DNA of 64,000 nt from Sindora glabra (lineage: Eukaryota > Streptophyta > Magnoliopsida > Fabales > Fabaceae), in contig CM035233.1 in assembly GCA_020226215.1 (NCBI GenBank), forward strand, positions 4,588,001 through 4,652,000, written 5' to 3'. The notes under the pieces are model-generated. The model was not told the origin of the DNA, did no database searches, and saw only the letters and a list, made by a program, of their open reading frames with translations. The position numbers were made by a program, and so were the translations under genes. Positions 1-12,228 of this stretch are shown in pieces. Each line of letters begins with the position of its first letter. The stretch's first letter is position 1.

Positions 1-447
1 GTAAAAAAATTTATTTTCATTTATTTTAAATTAAAAAATCACATTAATTAAGCTTAATGTGAAATTTAGTGTAGAAGTCATGATTAAGTAAAATGGAATT
101 AATAAATTGATATAAGACTAGGACTATGCTTTTTATAAAATAATAAATTCATTAGTTAAGTTATTTAAAATTGAATAAATGAATTAAAGTAATTCGCATG
201 AAATGTTAAAAAATTGTTGCGTGAAAAGAGAAATTGCTCTCTCGTATGTGTGGCTACGCTTTCTATGAGAGAAAACCCGAATACGGCCTGGAGGGCGGTA
301 CCATATTAGATATTGCAGATTGTGAAATTTTCAAATTAATGCTACGTTCGACTTAAATTCAGAAGGGTGAGTCTATAGAAATTACAAATTACATAGATCG
401 TTCGTCTGGTTTGTGAATCGAGATGGATATCTAATCACCAATCAGTC
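1..447. other. AT-rich flank and probable LINE 5' leader
   Basis: The first 220 bases are AT-rich with no coding signal. From about 225 the base composition becomes more balanced and runs into the ORF1-like start at 448. This is the place expected for the untranslated leader of the LINE, but no target-site duplication or defined 5' end could be seen. Confidence 0.3.
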
Positions 448-1849
448 ATGGAAAATTCTCTGGTTCATCAAGAACAACCAGAGAATGAAGAGGAGAACCT
501 GTCCATTCCAATCAAGACATATGTTGACTGGGAAAATTATTTGCTCAAAAGCCCTTAATAAAGGGGTGGTTAAAGATATGATCCGCCAGAATTGGGCTAT
601 GTGGGAGGATTTCACCATTGCTGATGGAGGTTTCAACTCTTATTTTTTTCACTTTTGATACAGAGGAGCAATGCCAATCTATTCTGTCAAACGGTTCATG
701 GAACATCATGGGGCAGTGTCTAAACATCCATGCACGGAATCCTACAATGAGCTTGCAGGATGTGAATTCCAATAATGTACAATTACGTGTTCAAATTCAT
801 AACTTACATCTAGAGTACATGGATGAGGCAAATATATAAAAAATCAGCACTAAGATAGGAAAACCTGAGGAGATTGATATTCCCTTTTCTAATGGTAATC
901 TTGTTAGAACTTTTGTCAAAATTAGAGCATGGGTTAATATTTCTAAGTCTTACCTTTAGGTTTCTGGTTGAGAAGGGGCGATAATAGTAAATCTTGGATG
1001 GCTTTTAAGTATGAGAAAATTCAGAACTTGTGCTACCGTTGCGGCATCATTGGTCATGACTAAAGAAGATGCAAGAACCCTAGAAATTATTTGGAGGAAA
1101 TGGACAAGAATAGAAAGTATGGACCTTGGACACGTGTTTCAGCAAGTAAGAGTTTGAAGGTGTTGGCGGAGGAATTATCAAATAAATCAGAGAGTGCAAG
1201 GAAGGAAAAAGATATTGATAAACATTATAAAAAAGATACTGGTACTCCTAAGACCCTTACAAATGGAATAGCAGAAAAAGGAAAAGATGATCCAAATGAG
1301 AACATTCTTCAATTGGCCTTAATGCCACGTAAATACAATACTCCAAAAAGTTATCCTACTCAGACAAAGCCTGGAAAAGTGAAGGTCTAACAACTACCGA
1401 AGTTCAGGGGAAGCCAAGATCTTGTTTCGGTATCACATGCATATGCCAGAGTAATCCCAGCACTGACGAACGCTAGCTTGGAGGAACCTGCTCTTGATAA
1501 ATCAATGCAGTGAGGGGGAAACTTGAAATAGATTAATAAATTTGGAACATTCAATATAACCCACGATACAAATATGATTTTATCTGGTAGGAAATGTAAG
1601 AGAGACGAGAAACAAGATAACCCTAAGGAACATGCAATCCAGAGGCATAAGTTAAATCAGAATTTCCAAATGGATATTTCGAGTTTCAACCTTGGCAGTC
1701 AGAGTAATAAAGTTTCAAGAAGAATAGTGACAATATCAAAGTGGAAAAATAAAGCAAGAACAAACATTAACAATGAAATAACATCTCAAATATCAAACAC
1801 CAAGAAATTCAAGGAGGTGGGCCAAATCATGCCCTCAAAAGGGTCATGA
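448..1849 (+). pseudogene. LINE ORF1: DUF4283 plus CCHC zinc-knuckle protein, broken
   Basis: ORF1 of plant L1 elements encodes an RNA-binding protein that packages the element transcript. The ATG at 448 opens a short acidic leader (MENSLVHQEQ) that soon meets stops. A second frame then carries a DUF4283-like stretch (FDTEEQCQSILSNGSWNIMG, then PLEYMD-like HLEYMDEANI) at about 600-840. A CCHC knuckle CYRCGIIGHD follows at about 1030, with a stop where the knuckle should continue to RRCKN. The lysine-rich C-terminal part is open at 1091-1390 and again at 1574-1849. The final TGA at 1847-1849 overlaps the ORF2 start as ATGA (1846-1849), the compact junction expected of a bicistronic element. 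At least four frame breaks make this a pseudogene. Confidence 0.75.
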
Positions 1850-4800
1850 AGTACTTATCTTGGAATTGTTAAGGAATTAACCAAGCCTTGACAGTGAGAG
1901 CTCTTAAGGCCATGGTTAAGGACAACAAACTGGACTATGTTTTCCCTATTGAAACAAAAGCTAAGGTTAGTAGAATTAATTATGTTGCAAGAAAATTTGG
2001 AACGGATGATTTCGTAATGATTCCGATACAAGGCAGAAGGGGCGGCCTAGCTCCCTTTTGGGTTAATAGTCTTAGAATTGAAGTACTCGGTGCTAATGAA
2101 AGAGTTTTCCCTTGTAGTCTTAACTAAAGAGAAAGATGAGGTTAAATGGTTCATTACACTGGCTACTGGATCAGCCTATTCCTATGACAAACATGCTCTA
2201 TGGGATAGACTTTATGAAATCCAAAATGGACTCAATGACCCTTGGGTAATCCCTGCAGACTTTAATGCTTTACTTAACCAGCAGGACAAACAAGAGGGAA
2301 GTTTAGTTGGAAACTCAAACGATATAGCATTTCGTGCTTTCTTCCAATATATGGGAGGGATAGAAATTGATTTCAAATGCTGTGAGTTTACATGGGATAG
2401 TGGAAGATCAGGAAGACAATCTATTAGGGAGAGACTCAATAGAGCTATATGTAATGGTGAGTGCAGAACTCTCTTCCCAAAAGCTACAATATTACATCTT
2501 ACTACCGGTGTGTCCAACCATGTGCCAATATACCTTGACATCGCTTTTGATAAAGACGATGGTAAGAGATCATTTAGATATTTATCAGCCTGGTTTAGAG
2601 ATCTATCTTGTTTTAGTGTTATTTAGGGAGCATGGAATAAACTAATTAATGGCTCGGTTGCTTATAATCTGATATTTAAGGTCAAAGAAACTAGAAAAAT
2701 TATATTCGTTTGGAACAAAAACCAGTTGTGTTTTTGTCATACATTGATTAAACAAATTCAAGATGCGTTGGAGAATCTGTGAAGGCTAGAACCAAATGAG
2801 GATAGGGAAAGGAACACTAAGTTCCATCATCTATCTACTACAGTTCACCACAGAAGAAATACAATATGTAGCATAACAAAAGGAAGGATATGGAAGAATA
2901 CTTTGTTAAGGGTTTTGAAGAATTGTTTAAAACAAGCAACGTTCAATTCCCATAAGACCTCAATAGGTTAATTCAAGACATTATTACAATGAGGGAAAAT
3001 AATAATTTGTGCCATGTACCTTCCAAAGAAGAAATCTGGACGGCTCTTAAACAAATGTCAGACCTGAAAATGCTAGGATCTGATGGTATCAATGCTTTGT
3101 TTGTTAAGAATGCATGGAAAATTGTTGTTAGTCAGGTTACTCAAATGGTACAAAAGATTTTTGATACAGGTTATATTTTACACGAGTTAAATGAAACCTT
3201 TATTGCTCTGATACCTAAAACTCGGAGCAAATAAATTGGATAAGTTTCATCCTATCAGTTTGTGCAACTTAATTTACAAGATTATCTCTAAGATAATAAC
3301 TAATAGATTAAGACCCCTGATAAGCAAACTTTTGTCTCCAATGCAATCTGCCTTTGTACCAGGTAGGTGGATAATGGAGAATGGCTTAGTGGCCCAAGAG
3401 GTAGTCTACTGGTTTTCTAGGAAAAGGGGTAGAGGAGGTCTTATAGGGCTAAAGATTGATAGGAGGAACGCATATGACAGAGTGGAATGGAAGTTCATCC
3501 TAAAAATCCTTGAACTACTGGGTTTCAATAAAAGGTTTGTTCGATTAATAGAGCAGTGCATATATTCTATCACTTTCAAAGTTCTGAGGATCTTGGGTGT
3601 TAATATTTCCAAAAATGGCCCAAGTATCAATCATTTGATGTTTTGCAGATGACATGGTAATTTTTTCTAAAGCTACAGCAGATAATCTTAAAAATATTAT
3701 GGAGATTATTGGTGTGTAGGACTAGGAGGGTTGGTCTCGTCAGTAAGTGAACATTAAAAAATCTAGTATCTTTTTTTCAAAAAAAATAGTTTAAGTGAAA
3801 GAAAAATTGATCCAGATTTCAGGTTTAGTTACTTCCTAGGGACACAATATTTAGGAATTCCATTATTCCTATCCTGAGCTAAGAATAAAGATTTTGGCTA
3901 TCTAATTGGAAAAGTCTAAACAAGGCTAATGGGTTAGCTCAAAAATATGCTATCTTGGACTCGGAGAATGGTGATGGTAAAGTCGGCCTTTTAACTAGTC
4001 CCTACATATACTATGTCAATGACGAAAATTCCTATCAGCAAATGTGATAAGACGGATACTGTCTGCAGAAGGTTTTGGAGGAACGTCCTAAAAGAAAAAA
4101 CACATTATTTCTGTCATAAGTCCTGGGATTCTATATGCACACCAAAAAGCATGGGTGGTTGGTTTGGGCTTCAAAAGGCTTAAAAATATTAATGATGCCC
4201 TGTTAGGAAAACTTCTATGGAAGATCCTTACCAATCCTGATTCGTATTGGGTACAATGCATGAAAAACAAGCACTGGGGGTCGAAATCTATTTTGTTAAA
4301 ACTGAAAAGGGAAGGATCCTGGGCCTGGAAAGGCATTAAAAAAATTGGGATTTGATTACTAGTAATATTTGTTTTCTAGTTCGCAAATTGAGATTGCCTA
4401 GCTGAGAGGTCCATCTTGAAAAAATAAAATATTTAGATTCTTTTTTTTTAATAGCCCATTAAACTTCTTTTAAAGTCCAATTAATAATTAGATTAGATTC
4501 GAATCAAGATACAAAAATTTGTTAAGTCTGGCAGATTATATTAATATGTTTCTATAATATAATTATATATTAAAAAATAATTATATTTAATTATTTTTAA
4601 TATAAAAAATTAATTTAATATAATTAAATATTTTATATATTTAAATATAAATTTTTTATTTAAAAATTAAAAAATAATTTATTTTGATAATGAGGCTGAG
4701 CTAATGAACCATAAAATTAAAGAATTAGGCTGGGCCATACTCAAATTATAAATTTTATATAATTTGGGTTTGTCAATCCAATTCAAAATTCATTGGCCGA

Positions 4801-5910
4801 CCCATGTATAAGTCTATTTGCAAGGAAGACAAGATCAGGATAGAGAGTGATCTATGGGTTCCTGATTTGGAATCTTTTATCCCAAAATTAAAATAGGGGG
4901 CTACATAATATTGGAAGAAAATACTGTGGTATCGAATTTTATAAATCAAAGTGAGCTGATATGGAATCCCTTATTTGCCAACAATCTATTTATGGAAGAA
5001 TCAGTTAAAGCAATTATGAGGTTACCAATTAGAAGAAAATAAAAATTGGTCAGATTGTATGGGTCAAAAATAGGGCTGACTCTTCTCGATGAAGTATTAC
5101 TAGAAATCAATAATAGGATTCACTCAAGAACAGACACGAGACAAAATATGGAATACAATTTGGAACCTAGGAATTCATCCAAAATCCAAAACTTAAAACT
5201 ACACTATGGAGGTACCCGAGTGGGGTTTTACTTAAGAAAAACCGATTAAGCCAATTTATGAATTCTGTGTCAATTCTCTGTCCACTCAGCCTCCTTGAGC
5301 CCGAAATAGGGCTACACCTAATGGAGCATTGCGAATTAACAAGGTTAATTTGGTTTAGGTTTCAGAGAATTAAAATTGAGGAAATAAGCTCGAATTCAGT
5401 ACGTGAAGCACATAAGGCAATAGTGCCAGTGAATGGAAGGCTCAATCGAAATCAAGGCAGAGAGAAACACCGCCGTAATGCTGCCTTTGCCGCAATCGAG
5501 CTCCAATATGTTTGGAAAGAGCGCAATAATGTGGTCTATGGTGGCAGCATTAGTCAGGACGGAGAGAATTTTTGCGATTGTCGTCGATGAAGTGCGTCGC
5601 GAAGAAGACCGGCTGAGGGAGAAGAGACGGTAGGCTAGGGATTTGTCTGATAGAGGCCCAAATGACTTAGTAGAGGTAGTAGCTCAAATGTTCCTATTGG
5701 GCCAATTTCACTGCCAAACCCGAGAACAGATTATTGGGTTCCTTCAGGTGATAATGTTATCAAAATTATCGTGGATGCTTTATGGTCTAGGGAATACGCA
5801 TCTATGGCAGCCATAGTGCGAAATTATGATGGTAGGGTTCTCAGTATGTGGTCTGAAATTTTTTACTGCTCACCTGGCCTAGATATCAACAAAAAACATA
5901 TCTTATCATA
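1846..5910 (+). pseudogene. LINE ORF2: endonuclease / reverse transcriptase / RNase H, broken
   Basis: ORF2 makes the enzyme for target-primed reverse transcription. The start MKYLSWNC is followed at once by a TAA where the family has CRG or CQG. Endonuclease sequence runs to about 2560 (DPWVIPADFNAL, then a DRAI-like NRAICN). Reverse transcriptase runs from about 3060: GSDGINALF, LIPKT, HPISLCN, AFVPGRWI and LKIDRRNAYDRVEW. The catalytic FADD box is present at about 3640 but one extra T throws it out of frame. The GLRQGDPLSP block expected before it is missing, so roughly 60 residues are deleted. The C-terminal part is recognisable (GLGFKRLKNINDALLGKLLW at about 4160, then CPLSLLEPEIGLHLMEHC near 5278). 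An RNase H-like start (IIVDALW) near 5770 ends the readable part. Confidence 0.8.
4387..4815. mobile_element. AT-rich 429-bp insertion inside LINE ORF2 (hAT-type MITE candidate)
   Basis: The segment is very AT-rich and non-coding. Similar 8-base sequences flank it: GTTCGCAA at 4379-4386 and ATTTGCAA at 4816-4823, differing by two transitions. Removing it and one flank rejoins the LINE reading frame as FLVR followed by KEDKIRIE, which is what the family predicts. An 8-bp duplication suggests a hAT-type non-autonomous element. The right end (reading inward AGACTTATACATGGGTCGG) looks like common dicot hAT miniature elements, but I see no convincing matching left inverted repeat, so the class is inferred. 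Confidence 0.55.
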
Positions 5911-7302
5911 CTTTAAGCATGATAATTAGCCAAAGGTTTACTTATTTTAAAAGAAATCGTAAGCATCTAAATACTTTTACAATTAGATAGATAAAAAAGA
6001 CTACCCCACCTCCATAGTCCATACACAAAGAAGATAAAAAAAAAAAATTAAAGTATCCATTAATTATACATAAAAAGAGGAAGAAACAGGCGTGTCAATG
6101 TCCCCTGCCCCACATAGCAGAGAAGTTTTTTGAAACTATAAAAAGGGAAACAAAGAAATGGTACTTCATACCTCACTTGGAAGCCCCAACGTTAATGGCG
6201 AACAACCTTGATGTTGTTAGAGTTTCTATTAGAACAACCTCCGACGTTGCTGGCATTTGTGCAAGGGTTCCGTCCTCATAGCCAATGAAGTAATGAGCAA
6301 AGATGAGTTAGGGATTTGGCTTGAGTTTTCTTTTGCATTCTATGAATAGGATTTAAGAATTTTCTTTTATCAAGAAATTTATTTAAAATGGAAATAGAAA
6401 TTTATTTTTATAAATTTGTTTTTTCTTTAATAAATTTTATTACTGATTTCTTTTTAGGTGGAAAATATTAATCACTAAATCTACATAGGATTAGATTTAG
6501 CTACCTAATTAAAATAATGTTAAATAAAGTTGTTATTTTTGAAAGCAAATAATAGCTTTAACAGTAGGGTAAAATTAATGTCAACTTAAATAGAATTGGA
6601 CTAAATTGATGGGAAAGCAAAATTTTGGACTCATATGATGTCAACTTCATCGTTCAAGGACAAATTTGCCTATTTACTCTAATATTTATATCTCAATAAG
6701 TTGAATATGATGTAATTCAAGCTCAATTCATTTATTAAAGAACTCAAAATATTTAGGTACATTAAAGAGCTTAAATCTTTAGATTACGTACCGCATGTTT
6801 AATTTATAGGGCCTGAACTAATCGAAGAAAAGTCCAACCTTTGAGCGTCTCATTAGCTAGTAACTTGGTACAGCTAATTGCAAGCCTTAAGAGATATTCA
6901 AGATCTAATAGACGGGTAAACATTGATGTATTTTAACAAATTTAAACTCGGCTTGATCAATAACTGCTCGATCGTGCTGCTAAATTAGAACAAGTCAACG
7001 TAGCTGTTGAATGCCTCAAAAGCTCGAGACAATTAAAAGAGTGACAACAAATCATTACCAAAAATGAGTTACAAGTACAAAATGATGTCCACTGTTGCAT
7101 TTAGATCCGGTTGATATTGCAAAAATTACAAATTCACCTGTCCCTCATTGAACATACATACAGCTTATGTTATGGACCTAATGAAGGAAGAAAAACTGAA
7201 AAATCACATTAAATATATATTGGATTTATAATTAGTATCATTATCTGAAGGCAAAATGGAATTAAAATACCTGCCAGCATCCCACATGAGATTTATGCAA
7301 GG
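5911..7302. other. Non-coding interval between LINE and hydrolase pseudogene
   Basis: No gene is recognisable. A less AT-rich patch at about 6090-6310 contains short open stretches but no family I know. The stretch 6360-7250 is AT-rich, with what may be the 3' untranslated region of the minus-strand hydrolase pseudogene closest to 7302. Confidence 0.4.
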
Positions 7303-10184
7303 TTATTGCCTGGTTAAACCATTTTTCCTCCTAAACCTATCAACATGGTCAGTGCTCATTCGAGATTTTTCTGGTTTGTTTGTATTTTTAGACTTTTCAA
7401 GATGGCTATCTAAACTGTTTCTAAAAGCTTCTGGAAGATCCTCTGCTGCAATAGAATCAGATGCATCTGAAGTTCCACTTTCAGATTCTTTGCTTGCTTT
7501 TGCCATGGTCTCAGGCTCTACTGAATCCATTTTAGAACCATTTGCAGCAGCTGCTTTAGATTTCCCAATTGTCTGTACAAATTTCTTCGGATGTTTAATG
7601 AATTCTGGGTAAAGCTCAAGATTATAATGCCTGCCACTTACCCACAAAGGTTCATACTTTACCTTGCAAGGCTCCCAAAGCTGCTTCCCAAGGGAGCAGT
7701 TCACAACTTCATCTGCTGTTCCCTGGCCATAGAATTATTGGAATAAAATATTGTTACCTAAGTTTCTTGCCAAATTTAAAGAGAAAAGACAAGGAAAATA
7801 CATGAAAAAACAAACTTATATACTCTCCAAGAGGTGGAAGAAAACCATCCTAATACAACGGAAAACTTAAGCATATTCTGCTTCGATTGTAGTTAAAGGA
7901 ATTCATTCGGACATAATATAAGCATGTATTTGCATGGTAAGCTACTTGACAGCTGATGCAGAACTGGCTACATTGAGAACTAGGCATTGTGGATTGCTTG
8001 TTGCCCATAAAACATCAAAATGCAGACTTGAAGAGAGAGACACAGAATTACTCACATGTATAACCAAAACAGGACAGTCAACCAAACCGATTTTATCAAT
8101 ATTCTGGACCCAAAAACAAGGCCATATAAGTCCACATCCTTGGAACGAAACAGATTGAATGATATTTCATCAAGACCACTCTTACCTTTTAAATATCAAA
8201 CCAGTACGTCCGTTTCACATGATACAATACTCTCACTCTGGATAAAACTGGACTGTGCAAAGCAACCCCTCTCAATCCCAGTACCCGTGAAGCAAGATCA
8301 AGAGTGGGACCACTACCAAAAGATTGGCCATACCGTATCAATTGCTCATCTTTCACACCATATTGCTCCTTTAGACATTTATATGCAGCATCAATATCTG
8401 CGTATGTATTCCATTCAGTCGGCTGTTTGAACAGACAAAAGGCAGTGCTGTCAATATAAAGGCAAAAATGGACCATCCACATAAAGACATTGTGGGCATT
8501 CTACATTGATATGCTGATATATCCTTTTTTGCAAATATTATCCTCGTCGAATACAAGATAACTTATCTTAGTTTCGAACTTCCCAAGTGCTTGAAATTTA
8601 CAGTGCCATAAATTGACAAGCAATTGAAAGAGCATATGCAGTATAACCAGATAATTGAGCCAAAACCTAAAGAGTTATTGGAAGGCTTCTTTTACCAATA
8701 GCAATGGGATGCATTGAAGAAGAGAAAAAGGAAAAGGAAGGCAGAAAGACTTAATTAAATCTATTATCATAAATTAGCTTAACACAGAATATGAAGCTGG
8801 AGAAGTTAAACAATGTTAATATTGACAGACATGAAGAATTCTGGTCCTCCTCGAGTGTGAACCAATATCCTTTCTCATTGTTTAGAGGGTTTGGAAAGTT
8901 AGGCGACGAACCTTTCCTGTTGACTGTCCATAGCCGGAGTAATCATAACTGCAGAAAATAATATGATATAAGAGAGTTATTAACTAAGGAATAATGATCT
9001 ACTGGAAAACAAAGTAACATTTGAATACAACATCCATCTTAAGAATCATATTCTCTACTGCTTAAATGTTTGTAGATACAACCTTCAATGGAGAAATCCA
9101 ATCAGTTTCAACAAACAAGTTCATCTGAAAGTTGGATCAATGACCAAAACAAATGCTAAAGAATATACAGTCTGCTACAATAAACTTCACTTTCCTCTAA
9201 CCAATAAGCAAGGAAAGCCAAGCTTGAAATAAGCCAACAGCAAAAACTTTATCAAATAAGGAAATTCAAATTATCACTCAAAATACACTAGATGATGACT
9301 AACCCTCCAAGCAAGTAAAACCAATGCCACAGACCACCTATACTAGACATGTCACATTGTCATGGATCATGATAAATCAGAATTTCATAATTTTACACAG
9401 GGCTTCAAACATTGCACCAAGAAGATAATATGAACTTCAACCTGAAAAGAAAATAGATTCTGCAATCAAATTTTCCCTGATCACAGCAGGCCAAAAGAGA
9501 AAATTATGAACCTTCCCCTTTTCAAACTACAGATTGACATTTTGTAATACCTTTTATCCAAAGATCCTCGGACCTTCCATATAATAACCCCCGCATTAGC
9601 AGAGCCATAAAGACATTATTACCGATTTACAAGAATATCGTAATTAATCTACTAAGATGGCCAAACTTAATTAAAGGACAAATCCCAACAAAAAAAAAAA
9701 CATGCCTAGGCATTGAACAGAAAGGAAATAATTCTTGAACAAACACAGCCCATAGACTCATTATAACCATAAACAACCACAATAAGCAACTTTAGCTATC
9801 TAAGCAGTATATTAAGTTTATTGCATATTAATTTGTTAAAACTTAGGCTTAATAAATGACCAGGAATTAGCAGGAGCTACCCATAATGTTGAGGCGAAGT
9901 CTATAGCCCAATTTGACAAAGAGCTCGGACATCTGACCCAAAGCAGCAGCGTTCCCATGCGAATAGAGAATAGTACCATTTGCCTTGTGATGTTTTACGC
10001 AGACAGCTACGATTTCGTTTCCTCGACGAGTCGGAAGCCTAAGCACATCAACGTTGTCCTTCCTGGGAACCTCAGGAATTGCTAATTGACCACCGCTTGC
10101 TTCATCGGCGACGACAGTGTAAGAAGGTGGGCTAGGCGGAAAAAACGCAAACTTCGCAGCGATTGAAGATGTGACTCCGCCCAT
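7303..10184 (-). pseudogene. ABHD17-type alpha/beta hydrolase gene, unprocessed pseudogene
   Basis: ABHD17-family serine hydrolases act at membranes; animal members depalmitoylate proteins, plant substrates are largely unknown. Five exons on - can be read: 9881-10184, 8912-8948, 8186-8422, 8056-8103 and 7303-7722, with GT...AG introns of about 930, 490, 80 and 330 bp. The product starts MGGVTSSIAAKFAFFPPSPP. The nucleophile elbow YGQSFGSGPT (exon 3), the Asp in GTADEV and the His in SGRHYNLELYP (exon 5) are all present, as is the usual plant tail ending RMSTDHVDRFRRKNG. Two lesions: exon 1 ends in phase 1 before its only GT donor while exon 2 (YDYSGYGQST) needs phase 2, a one-base loss; and TAA at 8189-8191 replaces the Tyr codon of the usual FDIYK. 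The oxyanion-loop motif reads HGNAAALGQ instead of HGNAADLGQ. Retained introns mean gene duplication or in-place decay, not retrocopying. Assembly error at single bases remains possible. Confidence 0.85.
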
Positions 10185-10440
10185 ATCTTCTTCTACTTCT
10201 CATGCAAAGCCCACTGATTCATAAAGTCATCAACTTTACACTTTGTGGAGTTCACCCAGTTCAGTAGCAGAACCTCAAACGCAGAACGAAGCAAATAGAG
10301 TAGCGGGGAGAGAGAGGGTGGTGGGCGTGGGTACTCAGGAGATGAGGGCGGCGCGTGGGCAATGCTGGAACAGTGGGTGTCAATGATTTCAAGTTGCAAA
10401 CGTTGGAAGGTTAGATTAGATTAGATTTCGATTGTAGAGA
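10185..10440 (-). promoter_or_regulatory. 5' leader of the hydrolase pseudogene
   Basis: Upstream of the ATG at 10184 the minus strand is CT-rich (CTCTCTCTCC near 10300 and TCTCTCTCTAC near 10435), as in many plant 5' untranslated regions. A tiny upstream frame (ATG ACT TTA TGA) lies close to the start. Composition returns to AT-rich beyond about 10560. No confident TATA box was fixed. Confidence 0.4.
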
Positions 10441-12228
10441 GAGACTGTTAACGAGCACTTGTCGAGTGACGGCGACTTTGTCGGATAGATTACCCAATAT
10501 ACCATTAACGACTTCTGGATTTTACGTTTTACGGATACTCAGTTGCGCAGAGGCTGTCATCTTCGTTATCTCTATTTCCTGTCTAGAGTTAATGCAGGAA
10601 TCTTCCAAGAATTCAGCAAAACTAACTACTTAAACGGCGTGTTTGGATAACATTACTATCAGAATAAATAATTCTAATGGAAGGCAGGAAAAAAAAAAGC
10701 TTTAAAGTTGATGATTTAGAGTTTACCGGCCACCATAAAAGTGAGCAACGGAAAGTGGAATAGAGTGATCAGCTGCTCGAAAAATGGTAGACCTGCACCC
10801 ATAAAATAAAGTGATCAGCTACTCGGTGCGCCCTGCAAGAGCTTATGGTAATGTATATTACCTAGACCCTCCAATACTTAGCATTAGAGAGAGAAGGAGA
10901 AAGAGTAAGCAAAATAAAATGAGTGTGATTAGAGTTTAAAACATATAATTAAAATCTTATATAGGATCATCAAAAGAGTTTACATGAGGATAAAGTGGTT
11001 ATTGTGTAACACAAAACCATTCTGAAATTTATTAAATATTAGCTTATGCAAATTAGTTATAATAATTATAATTATTTTCAGTTCTAACCAACCGATATGT
11101 CTCTTGACTGGTTAATTAATCATGTATTGTCATTACAATTATTTAGGGCGAATGCTTCTCATTATGGGCCAACTACTTGACTAGTTGAAATGGGAGTTGA
11201 TTGGCCTACATCAACTACCACAAAAGTTGTATTCTCCTATTTAGGTACATTTAGATTTGGACATTTACATCAGTGAATAAAGATCACACATCATTTTTAT
11301 CAAAAATTTTGTTTGCACATTGAATAGGAAAAGAGTAATTGCAAATGAGATACTCCTTTTGTTGTTTATTATCTATCACAGTTAATGAATTTTATAAATA
11401 TTAAAATAGTAGTTTAATTATCTATTATTTGTCACAGTTAACCAATTGCATAGATATTAAATTAGTAATTTAATTTATTTATTTTTAGTAAATATTTTAA
11501 AATTATTTTTTATATACAAAGTTTAAGATAGTTAAAAATAAAGAGAAATATGATAAAATAAATGTAAGTAGGTTGAGAAGTAAAATAATGTATAATTTAT
11601 TAATAGAAAAGAAGGATAAAATTGAAAAATAATATTTATTAATCCATTAAAATTCTAAAATAATAGATAAAAAGAATAAAAATTTCTTTAAAATATGATA
11701 AATAATAAGGAATAATTATTATTTCCTTAAAGTTTACAACTAGTATTAATGGCATTTGATTTTTTATTTTTATTATAATTATTCATACATCACTTTACTA
11801 ATAATATTAAAACAAACAATAAAAAAGCAAAAAAAAGATATGTATTTGACATTGTCAATGTAAAATTTAACAATTTTCTTCAATAATTTTCATTTTTTTA
11901 AAAACATTTCAAATGAAGAGATGACAAAAAAGCAAAAATTAGGAAATATTATTGCTAATTATAAAATTTAAAAGATATAATAATAAGTACTCCTATAAAT
12001 GAGAGATTAAATATTGTATTTACTTATGTGAAAAATAATTGTCTTTTAAATGCAAAATGATTTTAAAAGGTTATAAAATGTTGTATTAAAATGTTAATAA
12101 AACACAAAAAAGATATGGATAAAAAACTAAAAATGTGAAGAGGAAATAAATGAAAGTAAAATTAAGTATGAATGATAATATTTCACTTCTCATTAAAATT
12201 AATTTTGAAAAAAATAATTTCAAATTTA
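10441..12228. other. AT-rich intergenic DNA upstream of the hydrolase pseudogene
   Basis: No coding potential was seen. From about 11340 the sequence is extremely AT-rich with many short homopolymers. Part of it (about 11750-12030) belongs to a dispersed repeat shared with about 26520-26830. Confidence 0.4.
11750..12030. repeat. Dispersed AT-rich repeat, copy 1 (pairs with 26520-26830)
   Basis: The block with ATGTATTTGACATTGTCAA, CTTCAATAATTTTCAT and AATGAGAGATTAAATATTGT reappears in the same order and spacing near 26620-26810 as ATGTATTTAATATTGTAAA, TTTCAACAATTTTCAAT and AATAAGAGACTAAATGTTTT. This is an old non-coding repeat family; ends and class are unknown. Confidence 0.5.

Larger units (their letters stand above)
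448..5910 (+). mobile_element. Degenerate L1-type LINE (non-LTR retrotransposon)
   Basis: The domains follow the plant L1 order: ORF1 with a DUF4283-like region and a CCHC knuckle, then ORF2 with an apurinic-type endonuclease, reverse transcriptase, zf-RVT region and start of RNase H. Both ORFs are broken by many stops, frameshifts and at least one internal deletion, so the element cannot move itself. A 429-bp foreign segment interrupts ORF2 at 4387-4815. The 3' end is unclear: recognisable RNase H coding fades near 5910. An A-rich run near 6033-6047 might be the tail, but the sequence between does not read as LINE. Confidence is high for the family and moderate for the exact ends. Confidence 0.85.

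Noticed and set aside
7256..7612. 118-codon open frame on +
   Set aside because: It is the antisense shadow of the last exon of the minus-strand hydrolase pseudogene.
10193..10399. 68-codon minus-strand open frame upstream of the hydrolase
   Set aside because: It lies in the CT-rich 5' leader and has low-complexity Pro/Ser composition.
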